From Planctomycetota bacterium (GTDB lineage: Bacteria > Planctomycetota > Phycisphaerae > Phycisphaerales > SM1A02), in NCBI GenBank assembly GCA_022562915.1, contig JADFOJ010000017.1:1-47025 (forward strand): DNA of 47,025 bases, read 5' to 3'. Made by a program: the position numbers and the translations under genes. This document shows positions 17,369 through 24,876 of this stretch, piece after piece. Numbering within the stretch: the first letter of the stretch is position 1; every line of letters starts with the position of its first letter. Below the pieces are notes generated by a model. The model was not told the origin of the DNA, did no database searches, and saw only the letters and a program-made list of their open reading frames with translations.

Positions 17369-18930
17369 GAACCCGTCTCCGGCCGCAACAGCGGGAAGAG
17401 GATGACGTCCCTGATCGTCGTGGCGTTGGTCAGCAGCATCACGATCCGGTCCACGCCGAGGCCCAGACCACCAGCGGGCGGCATGCCGACCGCCAACGCG
17501 TCGAGGAAGTCCTCGTCGAGGGTGCGAATGGTCCGGTCCTCCTCATCGGCTCCCTGAAGCTGCTCGGTGAACTTCGCCCGCTGCACGTCGGGATCGTTGA
17601 GTTCGGTATACGCCGTCCCGACCTCCATGTGCCCGATCAAGAGCTCCCACCGCTCACACAACCGCGGGTCGTCGCGTTGGGGCCGGGTCAGGGGCGAGAT
17701 GGCGCTTGGATAGTCGGTCACGAAGGTCGGGCGGGCGGGATCGATCGCGGTCTCGCAGAGACGCTCGTACACCGCGTTGACGACGAGCCAGTCGTCCAGC
17801 CTGTCGGCGTCGCGAACCTCCAGTTCGCGGGCTCGCGCCCTGACCCGGTCGAACTCCGTCATGGCGAAGCCCAGCGTGCGCTCGAACAGGTCGCCGTACC
17901 GCACCCGTTGGAACGGTTGGCCGTAGTCGATCTCGACCTTGCCGAAGGGAAGCCGCGCGTCGGTCCGATCCGAGGCGAACATCGCGAGGTCGCGAAGCAT
18001 CGCTTCGGTGAGGTCGAGCATGCTCCAGCAATCGCCGAAGGCCTCGTACGCCTCGAGCGTCGTGAACTCCGGATTGTGACTGCGATCGATGCCCTCGTTC
18101 CGGAAGTTCCGGCTGACCTCGTACACCCGCATCATGCCGCCGACGAGCAGGCGCTTGAGGTACAGCTCCGGCGCGACGCGCATGAACAGGTCCAGGTCCA
18201 GGGCGTTGTGGTGCGTCATGAAGGGCCGGGCCGCGGCGCCGCCGGCGACGGGCTGCATCATCGGCGTTTCGACCTCAAGGTACCCCCACTGCTCCATGAA
18301 CCGCCGGATCCGCGCGACGATCCGGGAGCGCATCTGCAGGACACGGAGCGTCCCGGGGTTGGCGTACATGTCCACGTAGCGGCGCCGGTATCGCAGTTCC
18401 GGGTCGGTCAGACCGTGGTATTTCTCCGGCGGGGGCGCCAGCGACTTGCAGTGCACCTCGAAGCGCTCGGCCCAGACGCAGGTCTCCTGCTTCTTCGTCA
18501 TGCCGACCGGCCCCTCGACCACGACGATGTCGCCGTAGTCGAGCTTCTTGGCGATGGCGAAGGACGCCGGGTCCAGGGCCACCCGGGCGATACTGATCTG
18601 GAGATCTCCGGACTCGTCGCGGAGCACCGCGAAGACCATGCCGCCCATGTCCCGATGCTGTACGCAGCGGCCCTGGACCAGCGCCCGCTCCCGCGGGTCG
18701 ATGACCGGGTCGTCGCCCGCCTCTTTGCTCCGGGTAAACTCGTCGTGGGCACCCTGGTCGAAGCGCCGGCGCGCCTCGGTCAGCGGAACCAGGCCGTCGA
18801 CACGGCACCCGTAGGGATCGACGCCGTACTCGTCGCGCCACCGCTGCAGCTTTGCGCGCCGAGCCTGCACCAGGGAGTCCGTGTCCGGGGGAGCGGCCGG
18901 AGGGTGAGGGGTCTTGGGTCCATCCGCCAT
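17365..18930 (-). CDS. lysS: Lysyl-tRNA synthetase, class II
   Basis: The enzyme charges tRNA-Lys in the cytoplasm. The 521-residue product has the N-terminal OB-fold anticodon-binding domain (about residues 60-160) and the class II catalytic core. Motif 2 is in VYEVSRNFRNEGIDRSHNPE with the following FTTLEAYEA, and motif 3 is GGLGLGVDRIVMLLT near the C-terminus. The length fits the bacterial family (about 490-520). The start is MADGPKTPH at 18930; a longer open frame to 19095 would run into the divergent gmhB. Only 28 bases separate this start from the gmhB start. It leads the operon with the transglutaminase-like gene and nnrD. Confidence 0.97.
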   Translation of the reverse strand: MADGPKTPHPPAAPPDTDSLVQARRAKLQRWRDEYGVDPYGCRVDGLVPLTEARRRFDQGAHDEFTRSKEAGDDPVIDPRERALVQGRCVQHRDMGGMVFAVLRDESGDLQISIARVALDPASFAIAKKLDYGDIVVVEGPVGMTKKQETCVWAERFEVHCKSLAPPPEKYHGLTDPELRYRRRYVDMYANPGTLRVLQMRSRIVARIRRFMEQWGYLEVETPMMQPVAGGAAARPFMTHHNALDLDLFMRVAPELYLKRLLVGGMMRVYEVSRNFRNEGIDRSHNPEFTTLEAYEAFGDCWSMLDLTEAMLRDLAMFASDRTDARLPFGKVEIDYGQPFQRVRYGDLFERTLGFAMTEFDRVRARARELEVRDADRLDDWLVVNAVYERLCETAIDPARPTFVTDYPSAISPLTRPQRDDPRLCERWELLIGHMEVGTAYTELNDPDVQRAKFTEQLQGADEEDRTIRTLDEDFLDALAVGMPPAGGLGLGVDRIVMLLTNATTIRDVILFPLLRPETGS

Positions 18931-18958
18931 ATGAATAGGATGGTAGCCTGAGGCGGGC

Positions 18959-19528
18959 ATGGGACGCGAGCAACGATGCCGGGCTGTTTTTCTCGATCGC
19001 GACAACACACTGATCGCCAACGACGGGGACCTGGGTGACCCGGACGCGGTCCGGCTCATCGACGGAGTCGCGCCCGTGCTGGCCCGGCTTGCCAAAGCTC
19101 AGTGGCGGCTCGTCGTGGTGAGCAACCAGGGCGGGGTCGCGCGAGGAAAGTTCACCGAAGCCGATGTCGAGGCGGTCAACGGGCGCCTGGCCGACCTGCT
19201 CGACGAGCAATCCGGGATCCGCGGGCTCATCGACCGCTTCTACTGGTGTCCCTTTCATCCCGAGGGCACCGTGGAGCGATACTGCCATGAACACCCGTGG
19301 CGCAAACCCCGGTCGGGCATGCTCGTCCAGGCCGGCCGCGACCTCGGGGTCGACCTCGACCGGAGTTGGATCGTCGGCGACCAGCCGCGGGACGTCGCCG
19401 CCGGCCGCGCCGCGGGCTGTGCGACGATCCTGGTCTCGATCGATCCCGCCGCGATCGAGGCCGCGCAGCCGACGGACGTCGTCACGACCCTCGCCGAGGC
19501 CGCCGAGATTATCCTGTGCCGCCGATGA
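18959..19528 (+). CDS. gmhB: D-glycero-D-manno-heptose 1,7-bisphosphate 7-phosphatase
   Basis: GmhB removes the 7-phosphate in ADP-heptose synthesis for the LPS inner core. The 189-residue product is a HAD-family phosphatase: motif I is FLDRDNTL (nucleophile Asp13, acid/base Asp15), then VVSNQGGVARG and the C-terminal WIVGDQPRDVAAGRAAG motif. The zinc loop CPFHPEGTVERYCHEH typical of GmhB is present. The ATG at 18959 is close to the divergent lysS start. The stop overlaps the start of waaF (ATGA), consistent with a joint role in heptose metabolism. Confidence 0.93.
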   Translation: MGREQRCRAVFLDRDNTLIANDGDLGDPDAVRLIDGVAPVLARLAKAQWRLVVVSNQGGVARGKFTEADVEAVNGRLADLLDEQSGIRGLIDRFYWCPFHPEGTVERYCHEHPWRKPRSGMLVQAGRDLGVDLDRSWIVGDQPRDVAAGRAAGCATILVSIDPAAIEAAQPTDVVTTLAEAAEIILCRR

Positions 19529-20622
19529 CTGACCCACCCGTGCCCGCGGATGTCAAGCGGCTGGCGATCATCTGCCCCTCCTGGGTCGGCGACACGATGA
19601 TGGCGACGCCCGTGCTGCGGGCGGCTCGACAGGCCCGGCCCGCGGCGCGAATCATTGCCGTGTGCCGGCCGGGCCTGGACCGGTTGCTGGCAGGCCTCCC
19701 CTGGATGGACCAGGTCATCGCCTTCGAGAGCAAGCGTCTCGGCGGCACCGTTCAGGTGTTGCGAGCGCTGCGGCACGCCCGCGTTACGGCGGCGATCCTT
19801 CTTCCCAACAGCTTCCGTTGGGCGCTCATTGCAAGGCTGGCCGGGATACGCGTCCGGGTCGGCTACAGGCGCTCGGCGCGTGGTCCCCTGCTGAGCCACG
19901 CGCTCACCGCGCCGAAACAGCGGGCGCCCGTGGCGGCGCTGGGCTACTACGCGCGGCTGGCCGGGTTCGCCCTGGGCGTCGAGGCACTCGACATGCGGAT
20001 GGAACTCATCGCGACCGATGAGCAGCACGCCGAGGCCCGATCCATTCTGGACGGCGTGCCACGGCCTTTCGCGGTGCTTTGCCCCGGCGGGAACAAGCCG
20101 GCAAAGCGCTGGCCGGCTGCGAGGTACGCCAGAGTGGCCGAGGCCCTTGCACGCCGGCACGGGCTCTCCGCGGTCGTCACCGGTTCGCCGGGGGAGCGGT
20201 CGATCGTCGCCGCGGTCAAGGCCGCGGCCGGCACGCCCGTCGTCGATCTCACCGATCGCGGGATGAGTCTCGGCACGCTCAAGGGCGTCATCGCCGAAGC
20301 GCGGATCGTGATCACCAACGACACCGGGCCGCGACACGTTGCGGCTGCCCTGGGCACACCGGTGGTCTCTCTCTTCGGCCCGACGGATCCGCGGTGGACC
20401 TCGATCGAGTTCCCCCTGGAGAAGGTGCTCACCGCCGAGCCGTTTCTTCCGGCCGAGCTCACCGCCGACGACCATGCGGCCCGGTGCGCGATCGAGCGCA
20501 TCACCGTTGCCGATGTGCTCGCAGCCACCGGACAACTTCTCGCCGCCGGCGGGCCGGAATCGCCCTCATCGCGCGGCGCAGCGCCGGGAACCATGCCGCC
20601 GGACTCAGCCGGGACTCCATGA
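19525..20622 (+). CDS. waaF: ADP-heptose:LPS heptosyltransferase
   Basis: This is a GT-B glycosyltransferase of family 9 that adds heptose to the LPS inner core at the inner membrane. The 365-residue product begins with KRLAIICPSWVGDTMMATPV (a canonical start of the family, after an eight-residue leader). It has the C-terminal donor-binding features LCPGGNKPAKRWPAARYARV and the TNDTGPRHVAAALGTPVVSLFGPTDP region. The last 20 or so residues are Pro/Ser/Gly-rich and are encoded on the opposite strand of the next gene's 3' end (122-base tail-to-tail overlap). The start overlaps gmhB. It could be heptosyltransferase I or II; II fits best. Confidence 0.92.
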   Translation: MTDPPVPADVKRLAIICPSWVGDTMMATPVLRAARQARPAARIIAVCRPGLDRLLAGLPWMDQVIAFESKRLGGTVQVLRALRHARVTAAILLPNSFRWALIARLAGIRVRVGYRRSARGPLLSHALTAPKQRAPVAALGYYARLAGFALGVEALDMRMELIATDEQHAEARSILDGVPRPFAVLCPGGNKPAKRWPAARYARVAEALARRHGLSAVVTGSPGERSIVAAVKAAAGTPVVDLTDRGMSLGTLKGVIAEARIVITNDTGPRHVAAALGTPVVSLFGPTDPRWTSIEFPLEKVLTAEPFLPAELTADDHAARCAIERITVADVLAATGQLLAAGGPESPSSRGAAPGTMPPDSAGTP

Positions 20623-21160
20623 CCGGAAGCTGTACCGCCAGCCGTTCCAGCATCCGGGCCACTGAACGGCTGCTCCGGTCGGCGCGGATCGCGACGGTGT
20701 CGATGAGCCAGACGTCGCCCGTCTCGCTGACGATGAGGTTCGCGAGCTTGAAGTCCCTGTTGACCAGACCCGCGGTCACCATCGCCGCGGCGACGTCACC
20801 GATCGCCCCCGACACGCGGCGGACGTCCGCGGGAGCCAGCGTGTCGTCCCGCGCCATGTCCAGTGCCGAGCGGCCCTCGACGTAGACGTACTCCAGCTCG
20901 ATCACCGCCCGATCGCGTCGCGCGAACCGCCAGCCGCCGTCCATCACCGGCGTACGAATGCCGGCCCGGTGAAGCCGGCCGGCACCGGCGATCTGCCGTT
21001 GCGGCTGGGCGGCCCCCAGCACCAGCGTGAGTAGCCTTAGCGGTGTCACGGACCACGCCTTGAGCGTCCGCGGCTGCTCGCCCGGCCGGTGCACCAGCCA
21101 GACCGGATGCTCGCCGGTCGTCTTGAGCTTTCGAACGGCATGAGCCGGTTCCCAGGCCAC
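20501..21160 (-). CDS. Lipopolysaccharide kinase (Kdo/WaaP-like)
   Basis: The 219-residue product resembles the small Kdo/WaaP kinases that phosphorylate sugars of the LPS core. The kinase catalytic loop is visible as NRDFKLANLIV (residues 134-144, HRD-type) and the metal-binding loop as WLIDTVAIR (151-159, in place of DFG). An acidic YVYVEGRSALD segment lies upstream. The start is GTG at 21160; no better start is available. Its last 40 codons overlap the end of waaF on the other strand. The neighbouring heptose and core genes support a role in LPS core modification. The exact substrate is unknown. Confidence 0.82.
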   Translation of the reverse strand: MAWEPAHAVRKLKTTGEHPVWLVHRPGEQPRTLKAWSVTPLRLLTLVLGAAQPQRQIAGAGRLHRAGIRTPVMDGGWRFARRDRAVIELEYVYVEGRSALDMARDDTLAPADVRRVSGAIGDVAAAMVTAGLVNRDFKLANLIVSETGDVWLIDTVAIRADRSSRSVARMLERLAVQLPVMESRLSPAAWFPALRRAMRAIPARRRREVVRWLRAHRQR

Positions 21161-21203
21161 CGCGGGAGGATACCGCGGGCGCTGCTACCATGACGGCCAG
21201 GCG

Positions 21204-22010
21204 ATGAGCAGCACGACCCTACGCGTGACGGTAACCCGCAAGACGACGGACCTGTGCGTAGCCGTCGTCGCGTGCAACAACGAACGAACGATCCAGCGGA
21301 TGCTTCGATCGGTTGAGGGCCTCGCCCGCCGGACGATCGTCGTCGATTCCGGTTCGACCGACTCGACGATCGAGCTGTGCCGGGCGTGCGGCGCCGAGGT
21401 GATCGAGCACGCCTGGGAAGGCTACGTGAAGCAGAAGCAGTTCGCCCTGGACCAGTGCGACGGACCGTGGGTGTTGAGCCTCGACAGCGACGAGTCGCTC
21501 GACGAGGAAGCGTCCCGCGCGGTGCGCCGGGCGATTGCGGCGAATGACACGGCAATCGCGGGCTACGCGATCAACCGGCGCGCCTGGATCGGCGATCATG
21601 AGCTGCGTCACACGTGGCAGCCGCAACGGCGCACCAGGCTGGTTCGGCGCGAGAAGGCCCGCTGGGCGGGCTACGACCCGCACGACAGGCTCGACGTCGA
21701 CGGCACCGTCGCCCGGTTGCCGGGACTCATCCGGCACGACGCGTTCACCGACGTCCAGGAACTGCTGCGCAAGTCGGTCAGCCACGGCCTTACTACCGCG
21801 GTGAGCTATTACGAGATGGGCCGGAGAGGCTCGACCATGCAGTTGCTGCTGTCGCCGCCGTCGGCTGTGCTCAAGCAGCTCCTGAAGCGCAGCGCCTGGC
21901 GCGACGGGTGGATCGGCTGGGTGGCGTCGTTCTCCGCCGGCATCCAGGCCGCCGTGAAGCACATGCGGCTCCTGGAACTGACCCACCAGGACACCGGTGC
22001 GCGGTCATGA
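21204..22010 (+). CDS. Family 2 glycosyltransferase, LPS-core type (WaaE/KdtX-like)
   Basis: The 268-residue product has a GT-A fold of family 2: CVAVVACNNERTIQRMLRSV at the N-terminus, TIVVDSGSTDSTIELCR, and LSLDSDESLDEEAS with a DSD motif for metal and nucleotide sugar. YVKQKQFALDQC and RLDVDGTVARLPGLIRHDAF resemble the WaaE/KdtX enzymes that add a glucose to the heptose of the LPS core. The ATG at 21204 is used; a nearby ATG at 21190 opens only a five-codon frame. Its stop overlaps plsY (ATGA). Confidence 0.88.
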   Translation: MSSTTLRVTVTRKTTDLCVAVVACNNERTIQRMLRSVEGLARRTIVVDSGSTDSTIELCRACGAEVIEHAWEGYVKQKQFALDQCDGPWVLSLDSDESLDEEASRAVRRAIAANDTAIAGYAINRRAWIGDHELRHTWQPQRRTRLVRREKARWAGYDPHDRLDVDGTVARLPGLIRHDAFTDVQELLRKSVSHGLTTAVSYYEMGRRGSTMQLLLSPPSAVLKQLLKRSAWRDGWIGWVASFSAGIQAAVKHMRLLELTHQDTGARS

Positions 22011-22750
22011 ACCCGTCGTGGGCCATCGTCATCGCCGGCGCGTACCTGCTTGGATCGATCCCCTTCGGCGTGCTCATCGGCCGGGCCCGCGGCGTGGACA
22101 TTCTTACCCGGGGATCCAGGAACCCCGGCGCGTCCAACGTCACCAGGTTACTCGGCAAGCCGCTGGGGATCTTCTGTTTCTCCCTGGACATGGCCAAGGG
22201 CGCGATCCCGGTGATCACGGCGGGCGTGATGTTCGACCTGCTGGGCGACAGGCCCGCCGACCCGGACCCGGCCGTCGCGGTGCTCACGCGCACGGAATTG
22301 TGGCTGTGGCTCGCCGTCGCCTGTGCCGCCGTGGCCGGTCACATGCGTTCGCCGTGGCTGGGTTTCCGCGGCGGCAAGGGCGTCGCTACGGGCTTCGGGT
22401 CGATGGTGGCGATGTGGGAGGTGCTCACGATCCCGGCACTCGGCGCCGTCGTGGTGTGGTACGCGGTACTGAGAACCACGCGGTACGTGTCGGCGTCGAG
22501 CATCGCCGCGGTGATGAGCCTGCCGGTGGGCTACCTGCTGTCGGTGCTGCCGCCCAACGCGCTGGAGCAGCCGCTGTCGCTGTCGTTTGAACAGGTCGTC
22601 GCCGCGAGCCCGCCGCTGGTGGTGACGGCGGCGATGGCGGCGCTGATCACGTACCTGCACCGCGGCAACATCGCCCGCATTCGCCGGGGCGAAGAGCCGA
22701 AGGTGCGCGGCAAGGCGCGGCGAGGTGACCTGGGGGCGGGGCCTGACTAG
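22007..22750 (+). CDS. plsY: Glycerol-3-phosphate acyltransferase PlsY
   Basis: PlsY transfers acyl groups from acyl-phosphate to glycerol-3-phosphate, the first step of phospholipid synthesis, in the inner membrane. The 247-residue product has the family motifs AYLLGSIPFGVLIGR, the motif 1 segment SRNPGASNVTRLLGK, FRGGKGVATGFG and YLHRGNIARIRRGEEPK near the C-terminus. There are five to six hydrophobic membrane segments. The length is about 40 residues above the common 200, with an insertion around residues 75-95. The ATG overlaps the upstream stop (ATGA). A minus-strand open frame runs through most of the gene in exact codon register. Confidence 0.95.
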   Translation: MNPSWAIVIAGAYLLGSIPFGVLIGRARGVDILTRGSRNPGASNVTRLLGKPLGIFCFSLDMAKGAIPVITAGVMFDLLGDRPADPDPAVAVLTRTELWLWLAVACAAVAGHMRSPWLGFRGGKGVATGFGSMVAMWEVLTIPALGAVVVWYAVLRTTRYVSASSIAAVMSLPVGYLLSVLPPNALEQPLSLSFEQVVAASPPLVVTAAMAALITYLHRGNIARIRRGEEPKVRGKARRGDLGAGPD

Positions 22751-24037
22751 TCGCTCATAGCCGGCCGGCCGGATCACCACCGGCAGCATGACCGTGCCGC
22801 TCAGCTCGGCCGCTTCGCGGAGGATCCGCGGGTAGTCCTTGAGCCAGCGGTCGGCAGCGGTCGACCGGACGGCGGCGGCGTCATCCAGTGCATCCGTTGC
22901 ATCCCACGCCTGCAGCGCCGTCACCCGTCCCTCGGTCACCTGGAGGCGGGCGAGAACGTCATTGAGACAGTCGGCGGGAACGGTGATCGTCCAGATCGCG
23001 CCTCGGTCGGCGTATTCGAGCTGTTGTTCATACGTTGGCGCGAGCGACCTGGGACCGAGAAGCTGGCCGCTGACCCTCAGCGGGCCGCCGGACTTTTCGA
23101 GCGTCCGCGCCAGTCGGCCGGCGGCCCGGCGGCGGCGGGGCAGATCCACGAGATCGCGCGGTGAGCGGTCCGCGCTGCCTGCCATCGCGGCCATTCCGGC
23201 AAAGTCGTCGCGAGCCCGGGCCAGGTCACGGTCGAGGGCGCGGCCCTGCTCGACGCGGAGCCGCTGGGCGATGTGCCGGGCTTCCTGGAAGCTGAAGTTG
23301 CGAACCAGCGCAGTCTCACCGTCCACCTCTTCGAGCACCCGCTGGAGGGTCTGCTCGATGCCGCGTTCGTCATCGTCACCGCGTGAGGTCACCACCAGGA
23401 CGAACTGCACGGCGGTGAGCGTGGGCGCCTCGCCAGGAGCGAGGCGGCGCCTGTCCGGCGCGGGCCGGACGGCCGTGACCATTTTCTCGGCGCTGTCGGT
23501 GGCTCCTGGGATGCCGGGTGCCCGGTGATGAATGACCGTCTCCGGCGGCGGCCACTGATCGGCTCCGGTCGCCTCGGCGCGTGCGATGTCGGGCACGATT
23601 GGAATCGCGCCGTCGGTCAGCGCGAGCGTTGAACCGGTGGAACGACCGAACCCGATCAGGCCGCTGGTCGAGGCCCAGATGCCGGCAAGCAACGCCATGC
23701 ACACGATCGCGGCCACCGCGGCGTATCGCTTCCACGGCCGCCGCCTGCGGTAGCGGCGCCGCCAGTCGCCCGGATCGGGCATGAGCATCGGCCGGGCCAT
23801 CATCGGCTCGAGTTCGGCCAGGAGATCAGCCGGAACGACCGGCTCGTCCATGCTTTGCAGCATCCGGCGATCGTCCTGCATCTGTTCGAGAAGCGCCAGC
23901 GTCTCGCGATCGCCGGCGAGGAAGCGGCGAATCTCTGCCGCCCGCTCCGGGTCGAGTTGGTCCTCGATGAAGGCAAGCAGGTCGGTCTCGTCGAACTTGT
24001 CGAGCTTGTCAGGCATGTCAGGCACGTGTCCGGTCAC
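22148..24037 (-). CDS. Putative membrane-anchored anti-sigma-like regulator; C-terminal third overlaps plsY
   Basis: The 629-codon frame starts with GTG at 24037, three bases after an ECF sigma gene, which suggests an anti-sigma factor. The N-terminus (residues 1-95) is acidic and helical, without the HxxxCxxC zinc motif. A single membrane segment is near 105-122 (RYAAVAAIVCMALLAGIW), so the rest is likely periplasmic. Residues about 430-629 are His/Arg-rich and are the exact codon-by-codon antisense of plsY, so they are probably not under protein selection. The true stop may have been lost, or a frameshift lies near 22750 (ATG AGC GAC TAG is found in another frame there). The first 1285 bases are the credible part. 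Confidence 0.7.
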   Translation of the reverse strand: MTGHVPDMPDKLDKFDETDLLAFIEDQLDPERAAEIRRFLAGDRETLALLEQMQDDRRMLQSMDEPVVPADLLAELEPMMARPMLMPDPGDWRRRYRRRRPWKRYAAVAAIVCMALLAGIWASTSGLIGFGRSTGSTLALTDGAIPIVPDIARAEATGADQWPPPETVIHHRAPGIPGATDSAEKMVTAVRPAPDRRRLAPGEAPTLTAVQFVLVVTSRGDDDERGIEQTLQRVLEEVDGETALVRNFSFQEARHIAQRLRVEQGRALDRDLARARDDFAGMAAMAGSADRSPRDLVDLPRRRRAAGRLARTLEKSGGPLRVSGQLLGPRSLAPTYEQQLEYADRGAIWTITVPADCLNDVLARLQVTEGRVTALQAWDATDALDDAAAVRSTAADRWLKDYPRILREAAELSGTVMLPVVIRPAGYERLVRPRPQVTSPRLAAHLRLFAPANAGDVAAVQVRDQRRHRRRHHQRRARGDDLFKRQRQRLLQRVGRQHRQQVAHRQAHHRGDARRRHVPRGSQYRVPHHDGAECRDREHLPHRHHRPEARSDALAAAETQPRRTHVTGHGGTGDGEPQPQFRAREHRDGRVRVGGPVAQQVEHHARRDHRDRALGHVQGETEDPQRLAE

Positions 24038-24040
24038 TCG

Positions 24041-24730
24041 TCACTTGTCGTCGCCGTCGTCCTCGTCCACATCATCGGCGCCGCCTCGACCCATTTCAAA
24101 CTCCACGGCGTTTCGCAGTGCCAGGCGGGCCCGAAAGAGTCTTGATTTCACGGTCCCGACCGGGATCTCCAAAGCGTTGGCAATGTGCTGATACTCGAGT
24201 TCCTGCATGTCGCGGAGCACAAGCACAGCCCGCATATCGGGATCAAGACACAACAGGGACCGCCCCAGCACCGACTTCATCTCCGTCAGTTCGACGCGGC
24301 CCCCCGGCGAAAGTTCCCCCTTCGAGCGGGGATCCACGGGGCCGGCGGCCGCGTTCTCGGACCCGCCCTCCAGGCTTCCGTGGCGGCGAAGCCGCTGTTT
24401 GCGGAGGTGGCTGAGGCAGGTGTTCATGGTCACCCGGATGACCCAGGTGCTGAGCTTGGAGCGCCCGTCGTAGGTGTCCAGTCCCTGGATGATCCGAAGC
24501 AACGCGTCCTGGGTGAGGTCGCGGGCATCCTGCTCGTGCCGGACCATCCGGTAGCAGATGCCGTAGACGCGACGCTGATACGCCTCCAGCAGCGTGCCGA
24601 TGGCGTCGGGCTCGCCGCGGCGGTGTGCCTCGACGAGCTGAGCCTCCTGCAGTTGGGTGAGCCGGGAGGCGTCGTGGGAGCTCGACCGGCCTGGTGTCGA
24701 GCCGGCGTCATGTCTGTGTTGACTCGCCAT
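24041..24730 (-). CDS. ECF-type RNA polymerase sigma factor
   Basis: The 229-residue product has sigma region 2 (YQRRVYGICYRMVRHEQDAR then DLTQDALLRIIQGLDTYDGR and KLSTWVIRVTMNTCLSHLR, about residues 50-110) and region 4 with a helix-turn-helix (ELEYQHIANALEIPVGTVKS, about 180-200). No region 1.1 or 3 is present, so it is an ECF family member directing RNA polymerase to a dedicated regulon. The ATG at 24730 is chosen for the GGAAAGG Shine-Dalgarno just upstream; in-frame ATGs at 24769 and beyond are alternatives. It is followed by its putative anti-sigma partner. The C-terminal tail is Asp-rich (DDVDEDDGDDK). Confidence 0.92.
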   Translation of the reverse strand: MASQHRHDAGSTPGRSSSHDASRLTQLQEAQLVEAHRRGEPDAIGTLLEAYQRRVYGICYRMVRHEQDARDLTQDALLRIIQGLDTYDGRSKLSTWVIRVTMNTCLSHLRKQRLRRHGSLEGGSENAAAGPVDPRSKGELSPGGRVELTEMKSVLGRSLLCLDPDMRAVLVLRDMQELEYQHIANALEIPVGTVKSRLFRARLALRNAVEFEMGRGGADDVDEDDGDDK

Positions 24731-24815
24731 CGGCCTTTCCGTCCCCACGCTCCCGACCCGGTCCTGCATCACGGTATCCAGCCTGTGTACGATGAGGGTG
24801 CCAGTCAGTTCCGCA

Positions 24816-24864
24816 GGGCCCCCGGCCCCCGGCCCCGGCCCCCGGCCCCCGGCCCCCGGCCCGG
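24816..24864. repeat. GGCCCCC tandem repeat with G-quadruplex potential
   Basis: About seven near-identical GGCCCCC or GGCCCC units lie between the divergent sigma gene and purB. Read on the minus strand the tract holds at least five runs of four or five G separated by CC. That pattern can form a G-quadruplex in the DNA strand or in the sigma mRNA leader if transcription starts upstream of it. Confidence 0.8.
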
Positions 24865-24876
24865 TACCACCGGCCG

